Source: Scolanthus callimorphus
Taxonomy: Eukaryota > Cnidaria > Anthozoa > Actiniaria > Edwardsiidae
Length of the DNA stretch: 64,000 nt
Direction of reading: 5' to 3'
NCBI GenBank assembly: GCA_033964015.1
Contig: CM066915.1
Location: forward strand, 310,001-374,000
Shown here: positions 34,304-46,141 of the stretch, piece after piece
Numbering within the stretch: the stretch's first letter is position 1
How the letters are laid out: each line of letters starts with the position of its first letter
Notes under the pieces: model-generated
Seen by the model: only the letters and a program-made list of their open reading frames with translations
What the model was told of the DNA's origin: nothing
The model's database searches: none
Position numbers and translations under genes: made by a program

Positions 34304-35640
34304 ATGTAACATGCAAACAACACAAGTGAACTCAATAAAATCATGAGAAATGCTAGGCCAAATGCTTATGACAGACTAAAGCTGGTAACGTAATTTTCCT
34401 AACCAGCACATGGTATAGCATGCGAACAACACAAGTGAACTCAGTAAAATCATGAGAAATGCTAGGCCAAATGCTCATGACAGACTAAAGCTGGTACTAT
34501 ATTTTTTCTAACCAGCACAATAATGTAGCATGCAAACAACACAAGTGAACTCAATAAAATCATGAGAAATGCTAGGCCAAATGCTCATGACAGACTAAAG
34601 CTGGTACCGTAATTTTCCTAACCAGCACATGGTATAGCATGCGAACAACACAAGTGAACTCAGTAAAATCATGAGAAATGCTAGGCCAAATGCTCATGAC
34701 AGACTAAAGCTGGTACTTTATTTTTTCTAACCAGCACAATAATGTAGCATGCAAACAACACAAGTGAACTCAATAAAATCATGAGAAATGCTAGGCCAAA
34801 TGCTCATGACAGACTAAAGCTGGTACCGTAATTTTCCTAACCAGCACATGGTAGCATGCGAACAACACAAGTGAACTCAGTAAAATCATGAGAAATGCTA
34901 GGCCAAATGCTCATGACAGACTAAAGCTGGTACTATATTTTTCCTAACCAGCACATGGTATGTATAGCATGCGAACAACACAAGTGAACTCAATAAAATC
35001 ATGAGAAATGCTAGGCCAAATGCTCATGACAGACTAAAGCTGGTACTATATTTTTTTCTAACCAGCACAATAATGTAGCATGCAAACAACACAAGTGAAC
35101 TCAATAAAATCATGAGAAATGCTAGGCCAAATGCTCATGACAGACTAAAGCTGGTACCGTAATTTTCTAACCAGCACATGGTAGCATGCGAACAACACAA
35201 GTGAACTCAGTAAAATCATGAGAAATGCTAGGCCAAATGCTCATGACAGACTAAAGCTGGTACTATATTTTTTCTAACCAGCACATGGTATGTAGCATGC
35301 GAACAACACAAGTGAACTCAATAAATCATGAGAAATGCTAGGCCAAATGCTCATGACAGACTAAAGCTGGTACTATATTTTTTCTAACCAGCACAATAAT
35401 GTAGCTTGCAAACAACACAAGTGAACTCAATAAAATCATGAGAAATGCTAGGCCAAATGCTCATGACAGACTAAAGCTGGTACCGTAATTTTCCTAACCA
35501 GCACATGGTATGGCATGCGAACAACACAAGTGAACTCAGTAAAATCATGAGAAATGCTAGGCCAATTAATGCTCATGACAGACTAAAGCTGGTACCGTAC
35601 TTTTCCTAACCAGCACATGGTAATGGTAGCATGCCAACAA
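34304..35640. repeat. ~107-bp satellite, right block
   Basis: Continuation of the array at 26850-28079 with about twelve units. Two alternating sub-types differ in ACCGTAATTTTCCTAACC versus ACTATATTTTTTCTAACC. The alternation suggests a higher-order unit of two monomers. No coding function. Confidence 0.9.
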
Positions 35641-36154
35641 AACTGGGGAAGGTATATATGAAACCGTAGAAGATTCCAATAGACTTGCGATAGATGTATA
35701 CACACACACAAAAAAAAAGCTGAAATAAAACGAATGACTGGGATAACTAACGAAAATGGGAGCCCAGATAAGAAACATACTTACGACAATGCAACTGGAG
35801 TTGTATACGAAGAAACACTTGAACGAGAATGAGGGAACGACGAGAAAGTGAAGAAACAGAACTCAGAGCCAGCACGGTTTCACGCGGACGGTGGAAGACC
35901 GGAACAAGAAAGTCTCGAAAATTTCCAAAACCAACAGGACTGAGTAAACAATCGGACCATCGTACTGACTTGGCGGAGGAGGGTGTAGAAACCGAAAGAA
36001 ACGAGCAGGAAACGAGGCAGACGGGGCTTTATTTCTTGGTTGATGTAGGATAAGGAACCAGGACGTACAGCCACGAGAGCGACATGGCAATTATGACATG
36101 GTATGCTAATGAGTGATCCCTCTATATACGCACCAGTGGGTCCCCTGAGCATAG

Positions 36155-36470
36155 TTACTCTATTAAACGATTTCTTGTTTTTGCTTCGTCCATTACTTCT
36201 ATCGCCTTTACATTATCGCAGCACTTTACTTTCAATAGAAACCGCTAGTTATATAAACTATAGTGTTGTATCAGATTTCGGTCACTAAGAAATATCGTAA
36301 TGCGCACGCGTGAAAAATTACGATAATGCCCACTACTCGCGAAATTAATCAAATCGAATTTTTTTCACGAAAAAGTTTATATGATAAACAGAATACATGG
36401 GCGCTTGGAGATATGAAATTTATCTTCTGGTTTTCAAATTTGATATCTCATTCGCTGCGCTCACTCGTTA
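36155..36470. other. intronic DNA, MITE-like
   Basis: Sequence around GGAGATATGAAATTTATCTT and the partner near 36760 resembles a common cnidarian MITE that encloses the palindrome at 36471-36728. No gene. Confidence 0.35.
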
Positions 36471-36728
36471 GACTGCTTGCAGCCCCTTCTCCGGCGAATG
36501 TCCGTAAATCGAGAGAAGCGAACGTCCGTAAATCGAGAAATCCCGCGGCGGCGCGCTTCGGTTTGTTTTCAAGTGTCGAGTTACCAGGAGAGAGAGAGAC
36601 GCGCCACGGGCTCGAGTTACCAGGAGAGAGAGAGGAACCGAAGCGCGCCGCCGCGGGATTTCTCGATTTACGGACGTTCGCTTCTCTCGATTTACGGACG
36701 TTCGCCGGAGAAGGGGCTGCAAGCAGTC
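36471..36728. repeat. large near-perfect palindrome, ~92-bp arms
   Basis: Arms 36471-36562 and 36636-36728 are almost exact reverse complements, with AAATCCCGCGGCGGCGCGCT at the inner end. Each arm holds two copies of GTCCGTAAATCGAGA. The 73-bp centre holds two direct copies of CGAGTTACCAGGAGAGAGA. Open frames on both strands are symmetrical artefacts. Confidence 0.9.
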
Positions 36729-37057
36729 TACTCACTCGTGAGTTATCAAAATTTGAACACTCGAAGATAAATTCCATATCCCTGCGCGCCCATATATTAT
36801 TCTCTATATCTTCTATCTGTCACTTCTCAAGCACCGTATCGGCTTTTTTAAAAAATGTGACCGTTATTTTATTTATATCTAGCGTCCACTTTAAATATCT
36901 TCATTCACCACCTGAAGAAGATTGGTAATGGCCGATCTGAATGAAATAATTTTTTAAGCTGTTTGTCGACCTTTCATCATATGAACTTGTCTAGATGATT
37001 ATGCACATGCACAGTCCCAGAAATTTTCGAACGCAATGTCTTGAGATGGCACACTAC

Positions 37058-37451
37058 CTGCTTTAAGACATCTGTAGGTTCCACCTGTACCTATACTGCA
37101 TCGCTCGCCTGTACTACAAAGCAAGTCGCTACAATTCTCAGGAGGGCGACCGCTGTACGCCAGGTAATGATGGTCGGTAGCGAACACGAAGCTGGTCGGA
37201 TTTGTCAGGTGACATGCATTGTTGATCTCGCAGAGGTTTTCTTGCATCTTGAAATTCACGCTCCTGCATTCATCATTGTTGACACAAAGGGATCTGCAGA
37301 TGTCAAGTGAACTGGCAAACAACGTCTGTATCACGTGACCTATCAATCTGAATGACATCATCTTATAATCACTGCTGCATTCTTGACAATAGATGTGTCG
37401 TTGCCATAGTGATACCGAACCAAGGAACAAAAGAAATGCCAACAGTTGCAT
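37058..37451 (-). CDS. signal peptide, PAN/Apple and EGF-like N-terminal exon (locus copy 1)
   Basis: Starts at ATG 37451 with a signal peptide (MQLLAFLLFLGSVSLW). A PAN/Apple-like domain follows: FRLIGHVIQTLF, DICRSLCVNNDECRSVNF, NLCEINNACHLTNP. Then comes an EGF-like start (CSDLLCSTGERCSIGTGG followed by YRCLKAG) and a GTAGTG donor at 37057. The exon is open throughout (131 codons plus one base). PAN modules bind proteins or sugars. Linkage to the pentraxin-type exons at 19773-18878 is inferred because both sets are duplicated in the same order at 42.8-55.4 kb. Exons between them were not identified. This copy looks functional in the parts seen. Confidence 0.75.
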
Positions 37452-37711
37452 TTTGAGCTGAAAAATGAGTAAACATATAAGCGGACAGAACGGCAATATG
37501 TATGTGCGTTATATAAGACGCAATTATCTAGCGTCTGTCGGGGAAGCGTTTGTGATTGGCTGATTTTTTTTACCGCCACATTTGGCGCGCGCGGTAAATA
37601 AATTTCTTAGAATTTAAATCTGCAATTGAATTAATATCATTACGTAGATAGGGCTCCGCGTTGAGTTGAAATTTGGCACGGAAACTCCTACCATAGGAAA
37701 CTTATTTAAAA

Positions 37712-38632
37712 CAGCAGGTGGGAAATTTGTATAGAGCATGCGCTCGTCAGAGTGAGGCCAGGCTTCGCATTCCTGGCAAATTTTCGTGCGGGCAGGTTAA
37801 TTCGTTTTTTGTTTTACTGCATTCGCACGGATTATTTGTTGCGGTCAATACCGCCTAACAAAAGAAGTTTTGAATGATTGAACGTCCAGAAGTAAACGAA
37901 GCCCAATTTCATGCCGAGTGAAGGTATAGATGGCCCTCAAAATATACCAAGACAATTTTTTCAGCCGATGAAACAAGCAAAAATAAGGTCGATTTCAATG
38001 CAAGAATGAACCTGTGAAAGTTTGGTTCTGGTGCAAAAGCTAGTTTCTCGAATATGTTCATATTTTGTTTTTTTACACGCTTCCTCTTGTCTGGAAGAAA
38101 GTAACAAGAAGATATATTTATCAGCCATACGTACTCTGATCGCTTTTAATTGAGGGCTGAACATTTAGAAACATACCTTTCACGCGTAAAGATATCCATG
38201 GCGATCGTGGTTCCCAAGTTTAATACTCAGATCTTGAACTTGTATTCGCACCTAGTTCCCGGCACATGTTGAGTGTTAAAGTATGAACATATTCGAGAAA
38301 CTAGCTTTTGCACCAGAGCCAAACTTTCTATTCTTGCAAGTTTCATCGGCTGAAAAGATCATCTTGGTATATTTCGAGGGCCGTTTATACCTTCACTCGA
38401 CATGAAATCAAGCATTGCCTACTCCGGAACTGATGTTCTATCATGCGAAACTTCTTTTGTTAGGCGGTCTTGACCGCAGAATTAAATCCGTGCCAATGTA
38501 ATACAACAAAGAAGTAGTTTACTCGGAGCATGAAGATTTACCGGGAATGCGACGTTTGCGCAAACTCGCAAGCCTGCCCTCTCGGCTGCGCCCGCATTCA
38601 TTTCTCAGCGTCGACAAATTTCCCACCTGCTA
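37712..38632. mobile_element. ~920-bp foldback element with ~370-bp arms
   Basis: Arms of about 37712-38070 and 38283-38632 are inverted copies: AGCAGGTGGGAAATTTGT at the outer end, TCGAATATGTTCATA at the inner end. TTTAAAAC occurs on both flanks (37705-37712 and 38633-38640), a 7-8-bp duplication suggesting a hAT-type element. It lies upstream of the PAN exon. Copy 2 lacks it at the same place. Confidence 0.8.
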
Positions 38633-38640
38633 TTTAAAAC

Positions 38641-41439
38641 TCGAGCACTTGTTGTTTTTTTTCCTTTGTTCTACGCCTTTGCCTTGATGGAAACTACGAG
38701 TCATTAGGAATAGTCCACGTTTCATATTTTTAGCTAGATCAATTTAAATTTTTTAGTGTCTGTAATTTTGATACACAAAATACAAAACGCATGCGGTGAT
38801 CTTGAAAAAAATCACCTGTCATTCAGAAAACAACAGACTTGAATTGTCTAAAACGTTCTTCAGTTTTTCTGAAGAAAACATTAATCTTACCGTATATCTG
38901 ATATATGATTATTTCTTAAAATGGTTTGAAAGAAATGGAAAACCAACGCATGGAAAACACTGTAAAAATTCCGCCAGCGAACAAACGCGGTTTGGCTTCC
39001 GTCAAGCAAAGAAGTGAAAAGGTCTGGGTGAATCACGCAGGCTTTGAGAGGTTTTCGAAGTAATAAGGACTAACTAGTATAGGCTTCAAAAATAGGATTT
39101 ATACCAGCCCTATGCAAGCGAATCCATGCGTTAAAGGGTTTACAAACAAAAGCCAAAACGTAGTTTGGCGTTCGGAAATGTAAAATGGAATTTCGCAATG
39201 TATGAAAATTGCAGTTAAAATAAGTTACTGGAATCAGGGAAGTGTACAGGAATATAGTGTACAAGTTTTCTACTTTTGTAACAACTGCACTTCGTCTAGC
39301 GAAGCTCATAAAGTACGTTTTTCGTCCATTTTATTTCTGTGCCATAAATTATGTATCTTTTCCAGGAAAGACATAACTTAGTGTATGGCAAAATAGGAGA
39401 GTCTTTATAGACAAGAGCAATTGACCATGGCAACGAAAGCATTTTGCTTTTTGATAGAACATGACCCGACTAAAAGCTTTTAGGACCGGCTAAAAGCTCT
39501 TGGCTAACCCGGGCCTAAAAGCTAGCCTAAAACTTTTGTTATTTTAATGAGTCCACTATTGAATGATTCCCGCGCTTCTGATTTAGAATAAACCGAGATA
39601 GTGCTAATTTAGTTCGTTCTAGTAAACGTCATCACTATGATGATATGACTCTATTCGGAGTATATTTCGTCTAGAATGAAATAAAATTAGACGACGCCTT
39701 TAGCTTACCTTTTCAGATCGAAGTTACGAGTACTTTAAACCGCTTTTGAGAGAAAAAAGACTTCTGGCACTTCACTCCAGGAGTGGGCGCGCATTAATTT
39801 CTTCATTGTTTAAACTTCTTTGGGAAGTTTCTCCTATTTTATTCATTACCCTGAGCGCATAATAGACATAACACAGCCACGGGAACACATAACAAGACAA
39901 CCTGAATCACATTTTAAGGGAAAGACCTCGACTTGGGCGTAATGTTATTCCATTTAAATCACGTGTCATTCATTTGAATAAGCTTTCTTTGTTTGGGATG
40001 CTTCCATTTTCATATATCCTTCGGTGCGAAGCAGAAAAAGAAGACAGAAAACTCATGGGAATGCCACGTGATCTGAAATGGGAACATTACACACAAGCCG
40101 AGGAGATCTATTCCACGGAGGGATAGCCGATGAAAAGCCCCGCCAAAAAATGTAGCAAAATTCACCTACAGTCTGTAAATGTCAGGCTAGTTGTGTGAAG
40201 TTAGTCATTTATAAATGAGAAACTACAGGGGCATGGGGGAAATTACCAAATACAAACTATACACCTAATTCAATAAATGACGGGGCTGATCCAAGAACCA
40301 CCTAAGTGACTTTTGGACATTTTTGTGATTGTGCGATTTTTGCAGAAAATCTGCAGAAACCATGTGAATAGCCTAAAACTAACTTCTCTGTATTTTGATT
40401 TCCAAAATCGCTGCGAGAACGCTGTAAAACGGCCTTACCATTTGCCCAACAACCGCGTTGCATATATATGTATAGAATGCTTTATTATTTCAAATCCTTG
40501 TGTAAATTGTCTTATTCTATTCAACCAATAGATTACACCAAATTGTTGGAAATTGGTGCCTTGATACATATGGAGCTGAGGTTTCTGCAAGAATAAATGG
40601 CTGGCCTATCTCTTTGGGGAGTTGTCTGGCCATCTGCCGAGATAAGGTCAGATTTTGTTAGTTTTGATTCTTTAAACTACATTTTTGTATCGCTTTGAAG
40701 GCAACTTCGAGTATGTTTGTGACTTATCCATCTATGTCTGCTAGGGACTCGCAGAGTGCGGTGTTGATTTCCAACAAATTTAAATTTCATTTCTCAGCGC
40801 GCAGCATTAATTAAGAAACACCAGTCATGAACAAAGGAGAACTGATTGCGTGCATTAATTGGCAGAAACGCGCGTGCAGAATTCGTCTACCCGGGTTCTC
40901 CACCAAATGTAATGAAGGGATTTAATCCCGGATCGTAGACCAGGCAGCTTCTTTTTATTGGCACAAACTAAAGTTACAAATAAAGCAACCACACTTGGCT
41001 AGCGAGAGGTTCAGATATTATAGAACAACAAGGAGAAACCCCGAAATACATTGGAAAAGACTGAAAAAGTTTCCTCAACGAAGATACCCAACATGAGGTG
41101 GTCCTTACAAGGATATCTTTTCTTGACTACGATTTTCATCCGGATGGTGGAGTTAGTTGTTTTTCTTTGTTTTCTCCTAACAAGTAAATCCCTTGCACTA
41201 TACAAGAGTGACACTATTATATTCAAGCTGCGTTTTTAATTAGCTTCCTGTCACGCGCAGAGCCTCTTATCACACTATTGAAGAGGTTCCTACAGTTACA
41301 TAGATTATTTCAACATTCTTTGGAAGGTTTTGTTAAGATGTTCACTTTTCTGGACCCTTCAAATTATTTTCTAAGGTGAATCCGAAACTATTATTGAATA
41401 TAATAAATTTCTTTATTCAAGATTCTTTAACGTGCGATA
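38641..41439. other. upstream and inter-locus DNA, homologous to 55.8-61.8 kb
   Basis: 38890-39400 matches 55826-56368 (TATATGATTATTTCTTAAAA, CGGAAATGTAAA), 39401-39960 matches 59915-60500, and 39930-40130 matches 61630-61840. This is duplicated non-coding DNA upstream of the two PAN exons. From 40140 to 41439 nothing was recognised. Confidence 0.55.
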
Positions 41440-41560
41440 AATCTTTAGATGGTTTTGATCCCACGACCTTCTGTACATTAGCCCAAGGAGGTTTTAAAAC
41501 CTCCTTGATTAGCCAGATTCTCTACCACTGAGATACCAAAGACACTATGGTCTCACAATG
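41440..41560 (-). repeat. tRNA-like sequence interrupted by a palindrome
   Basis: On the minus strand TCTTTGGTATCTCAGTGGTA begins a tRNA-like fold. GTGGGATCAAAACC resembles a T-arm and CTAAAGA can pair with TCTTTGG as an acceptor stem. AAGGAGGTTTTAAAACCTCC lies where the anticodon arm should be, and the T-stem pairs poorly. It is not a working tRNA but probably a tRNA-derived repeat. Confidence 0.45.
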
Positions 41561-42245
41561 CCGTTGACGCGAAAGTGACCATTTCGGTGACCTTCTGTAC
41601 ATTAGCCGGATACTCTACCACTGAGTTACCAAAGACCTTATGGTCTCACAATGCCGTTGACGCGAAAGTGACCATTTCGGTGACCTTCTGTACATTAGCC
41701 AGATGCTCTACCACTGAGTTACCAAAGACCCTATGGTCTCACAATGCCGTTGACGCGTAAAGTGACCATTTCGGTGACCTTCTGTACATTAGCCGGATGC
41801 TCTACCACTGAGTTACCAAAGACCCTATGGTCTCACAATGCCGTTGACGCGAAAAGTGACCATTTCGGTGACCTTCTGTACATTAGCCGGATGCTCTACC
41901 ACTGAGTTACCAAAGACCCTATGGTCTCACAATGCCGTTGACGCGAAAAGTGACCATTTCGGTGACCTTCTGTACATTAGCCGGATGCTCTACCACTGAG
42001 TTACCAAAGACCCTATGGTCTCACAATGCCGTTGACGCGAAAGTGACCAATTCGGTGACCTTCTTTACATTAGCCGGATGCTCTACCACTGAGTTACCAA
42101 AGACCCTATGGTCTCACAATGCCGTTGACGCGAAAGTGACCAATTCGTGACCTTCTGTACATTAGCCGGATGCTCTACCACTGAGTTACCAAAGACCCTA
42201 CGGTCTCACAATGCCGTTGACGCGAAAGTGACCATTTCGGTGACC
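41548..42245. repeat. ~93-bp tandem array containing a tRNA 5'-half-like segment
   Basis: Eight units begin at TGGTCTCACAATG: 41548, 41641, 41734, 41828, 41922, 42016, 42109 and 42201 (CGG variant). On the minus strand each unit contains GGTAACTCAGTGGTAGAGCA followed by TCCGGCTAATG, close to a tRNA D-arm with Pol III A box. An inverted, diverged unit follows near 42325-42400. Long open frames through the array result from near-93-bp periodicity. Confidence 0.85.
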
Positions 42246-42465
42246 AATTCTCTAACAGTTTATAGTATGCGTTAAACCAGAAACGGGCGCCTGGCCAATT
42301 CTAGAAGTTATTGGTTTCCCGAAATGGTCGTGTCAACGGCGTTGTGAGACCATGGGGTCATCTGGTTGCTCAGTTGTAGAGTTGTCTGACTAGTGTACCT
42401 AGAGAATGAAAACAAATTGGGTTACCGCGCGGCAAAGAATCGTAAATAAAGAATCTAGACATTAA

Positions 42466-42588
42466 AGGCCCATCACCAATCGGGAGCCTTTGCGCCCCGT
42501 TTTCGTTTTGTTTTCAAATTGATCCATTGTTTTTCGGGCGCTCTGATTGGCTAAGAGTCCGCAAAGGCTCTCGGTTGGCGATGGGCCT
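42466..42588. mobile_element. 123-bp MITE with TTAA duplication
   Basis: AGGCCCATCACCAATCGGGA and the partner ending GGCGATGGGCCT form the inverted ends. TTAA lies at 42462-42465 and 42589-42592. TTAA targets point to piggyBac- or Kolobok-type transposition. Confidence 0.8.
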
Positions 42589-42821
42589 TTAATATGAAAT
42601 ATAAATCTCGGAGAATGAGACTATTAATGAGTGTTTTTCCTAATCCTGTTTTCTATAATCATTTCCCTACCAATCATGTTTGTTTATCATCTACATTGAT
42701 ATTAAAAATAGTGCCTTTTATTGAAACAGAACCGATTGATCTTGTCTTACGTGATTTCGTGCAAGTGTATGCAATATGTCTTTTGTCAAATATCCCACAC
42801 AGTTTTAACATTCAGCGGGAG

Positions 42822-43030
42822 TCACACGCTTGACGTCTGGAGTTTTGGATGTAAACCAAAGTCAGGCCAATTTACGACGTTCCCCTCCCCTAAGTGGCAC
42901 TCTGTAGACATCGTGATGATTTCCTGGTCACTAAGCTGTCTGTCCCACATGTTGACATCGGTGACGTTACCCGTGAAAGACTCGTCCCTTTCATACTGTC
43001 CGTCTGCGTCTTGGTCTTGCCCGATGAGGA
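42822..43030 (-). pseudogene. pentraxin-type terminal exon, truncated (locus copy 2)
   Basis: Reads LIGQDQDADGQYERDESFTG then VNMWDRQLSDQEIITMS, parallel to 19136-18878. The upstream part of the exon is lost at the LINE junction near 43030. A base is missing near 42861 relative to copy 1 (CTTTGGTTT versus CTTTCGGTTT), which changes the C-terminus. Confidence 0.8.
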
Positions 43031-46000
43031 AGGCTGCCCTTCAAGAAACCCGCAGATCTGGAACCGGACAGCTAAGTGAGCAAGGGGGTGGATATACCTT
43101 CTACTGGCAAGGAAGACCGGAGGGCCAGCCTCGAATGCATGGTGTTGGATTCGCTATCAGGAGCGAACTGACCAAGTATGTTACCTCTCTTCCTCATGGC
43201 ATTAACGAGCGCATCATGAAAATGCGTCTCTCTCTTGCTAAGAATCAATATGCCACTATCATCAGCGCATATGCACCAACTCTAGACGCTGAAGAGGAGA
43301 CGAAGGAAGCCTTCTACGCAACACTTGGTGATATTCTTGCGAGCATCCACAAAGATGATAAGATCATAATCCTCGGTGATTTTAATGCAAGGGTCGGAAG
43401 AGATCACGCTCTCTGGAAAGGGATTATTGGTAAAGAAGGGGTCGGGAAATGCAATTCCAATGGTGTTCTTTTGCTTACGTTGTGCGCGGAGCACCAACTT
43501 GTTATCACAAACACCTTGTTCCGCCAAAAGAACAAATTTAAAACCACCTGGCAACATCCAAGATCTAAGCACTGGCATCTGATCGATTTTGTCATTGTCC
43601 GAGCTCGCGATCAGGCAAATGTCCAAATCACGAAATCAATCACTAGCGCAGATGACTGTTGGACAGACCATCGTCTTGTACGCTCAAAAGTTACTTTAAG
43701 ACTTCATCACAAGAAACGGCATATAGCAAAACAACCAAAAAGAGACTAGATGTCGAGAGACTGAGAGATCCGGTGCTGCTTGAAGAACTGCAGCTTGCTC
43801 TCCGTCAGTCCCTTTCGTCCGTTCATGGCAACAACGTTGAAGAGTACTGGCAAGCTCTGAAAGCAGCCATTCTTTCAAGTAGTGAAGCTACAATTGGCTA
43901 CAGCACTAGGAAACACCAGGATTGGTTTGACGAAAACAACCATACCATTGAAGAACTTATAGACGAGAAGAGGAAGGCTTTCTGTACCTGGCAAAATGAC
44001 CCTACGAATGAACCTAAACGAACCGCCTACCACAATATACGGGCTGAGGTCCAAAGGCAGATTCGCCATATTAAAGATCAGTGGTGGGCCGCTAAGGCGG
44101 ACCAACTTCAGGGTCTTGCGGACAAAGGAGATACCCGTGGCTTTTTCAGTGCTACCAGAACCATCTTTGGACCCAGCACACGTGGGGAGACGCCCATTAA
44201 AGACAAAGATGGTACTCTTCTGAAAGATACAGTGAGCATCAATCAACGTTGGAGAGATCATTTTCAAGAACTTCTCAACCGCGACTCCTTGGTTGATGAT
44301 TCCGTTTTTGATATGATCCCGCAATCGCCAGTCAATGCTGAGCTAGGGGCAGAACCGACCCTTAGCGAGACAAAATCTTCCATCAAGCAAATGAAAAACG
44401 GCAAGGCCCCGGGTGTTGACGGAATACCTGCAGAAATATTCAAACACGGAGGTGATGACCTGGCTCTATGCCTTCACCAACTCATTCTTCTAATCTGGCA
44501 GACGGAGGAAATAACCCCGGACCTTCAGGACGCGGACATTGCCAAAATCTTCAAAAAAGGAGATAAATCGGATTGTGGGAATTACCGTGGTATTTCCCTT
44601 CTTGCCATTGCTGGAAAGATCATTGCGCGAATCCTCGCTAATCGTTTAGTCCCGCATGCTGAGGGCCTCCTACCAGAGTCTCAATGCGGCTTCCGCCCAA
44701 ATAGAGGAACAACTGACATGATCTTCACTGCTCGGCAGCTGCAAGAAAAATGTCGGGAGCAGCGTCAGCCACTATATATGGCCTTTATAGATCTTACAAA
44801 GGCGTTCGACTCTGTCAATCGAGAAGCTTTATGGCGAATCCTGGCGAAATATGGCTGCCCGGAGAAGTTCATTTCTATCTTGAGACTCCTTCATGACGGC
44901 ATGACCGCCAGGGTTCTTGGCAGCAGTGGTGACAGCGAGACCTTCGAGGTACAGACCGGCGTAAAACAAGGGTGCATAATCGCACCTACCCTCTTCACCA
45001 TTTTCATCTCAGCCATCTTCCATCTAATACAAGACAGACTGCCCGAAGGTATAGAGATCGTCTATAGAATGGACGGGGGGCTGTTCAATCTGCGAAGACT
45101 GAAGGCGAGAACGAAGACCGCTGTTACCTCACTGATCGAGCTCCAGTATGCGGATGACAATTGCGTCTGCGCCACTTCAGAGCACCAACTCCAGGTCATT
45201 CTGGATGCGTTCACGTACGCTTACGAGTGCCTTGGCCTCTCAGTGAACGTAAAGAAGACAGAAGTCCTTTTCCAACCTGCTCCAGGCCATCAGTCCTCAC
45301 CCTCACCCATGATCATCAGCGGCTCCACACTAAAGAACGTTCAGACCTTCCCCTATCTTGGCAGTGTCCTCTCAACAAAAGCTGACATCGAGGCAGAGAT
45401 TTTACATCGCCTTAAGGCGGCAAGCTGCGCCTTTGGAAGGCTCCGTGAGAGAGTGTTCGAGGAGAAGGGTCTAAAGAAAGAGACCAAACTCCTGGTGTAC
45501 AAGGCTGTTGTGTTACCCTCCCTCCTTTACAGCTCCGAGTCCTGGACGACCTATAGGAGACACCTTAACGCCCTTGAAAAGTATCATCAGCGCTGTCTGA
45601 GACGCATCCTGGGTGTGACCTGGCAGGATCGGCGGACTAATTGCAGCATCCTTGACGAAGCACACTCTACCAGTATTGAGGCCATGATAATTGAAAATCA
45701 ACTGCGTTGGACTGGTCATGTTGTGAGACTGAATGACTCACGCCTTCCTAAGCAGATACTCTTCGGAGAACTGGGATCTGGCACCAGAGCACAAGGGGGG
45801 CAGCGAAAGCGTTTCAAGGACAATCTTAAAGCAAATATTAAGGCGTGCCACATCGATCTGACGGCCTGGGAGGATCTGGCACGCGATAGACCTAGATGGA
45901 GAAGTACTGTCCGGGAGGGTGTGACTCTGTTTGAGAAGGAGCGCCGTCGGAAAGCGGAGGAAAAACGTCAACGACGTAAAGAACGCGATGCTGCCCCTGC

Positions 46001-46141
46001 TTCGCCACAGCTAGCTCCCTACACCTGCCCCACCTGCGGCAAAGTGTGCGCCTCGCGAATAGGACTTTTTAGCCATCAAAGGGTGCACAAGAGATGATTA
46101 GACAATCTTACTCGTTTACGAGGGATCCCATATTATTATTA
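43031..46141 (+). mobile_element. 5'-truncated LINE with AP endonuclease, reverse transcriptase and C2H2 finger
   Basis: Coding runs from about 43031 to the stop at 46095-46097. The endonuclease domain begins AALQETRRSG, with IIILGDFNARVGRD and a C-terminal WTDHRLVRSKV. The reverse transcriptase follows: MKNGKAPGVDGIPAEIF, YRGISLLAIAGKIIARIL, GFRPNRGTTDMIF, AFIDLTKAFDSV, GVKQGCIIAPTLF and the catalytic YADD in LQYADDNCVC. The tail has a C2H2 finger, CPTCGKVCASRIGLFSHQRV. One base is missing near 43725, so endonuclease and RT are in different frames. RT is otherwise fully open (about 780 residues). Only the N-terminus of the endonuclease is lost. A short 3' end with ATTATT follows. It has landed in a pentraxin exon. 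Confidence 0.9.

Larger units (their letters stand above)
26266..36154. mobile_element. 9.9-kb composite TIR element holding a satellite and a nested element
   Basis: Same left end as 25510 (CTATGCTCAACGGACCCACT) and same right end as 26261 (AGTGGGTCCCCTGAGCATAG at 36135-36154); the last ~75 bases of both are nearly identical. Without the nested 6.2-kb insertion it would be about 3.66 kb. Its body is mostly a ~107-bp satellite. No transposase was seen, so it is non-autonomous. The right flank (TTAC) does not repeat the left flank (TAAT) cleanly. Confidence 0.65.

Noticed and set aside
28152..34309. Long Gly/Pro/Ile/Arg-rich open frames in the GGGATCCC arrays
   Set aside because: They occur on both strands and simply follow the short tandem unit; no start context, splice sites or family match.
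26850..35640. CRISPR-like spaced repeats
   Set aside because: Units are ~107 bp, contiguous and without unique spacers; eukaryotic satellite.
36326..36928. 200-residue plus-strand frame and its mirror on the minus strand
   Set aside because: The matching peptides on both strands are explained by the palindrome at 36471-36728.
41575..42150. Open frames reading TISVTFCTLAG repeats
   Set aside because: The frame stays open because the repeat period is close to 93 bp; the DNA unit is tRNA-like, not coding.
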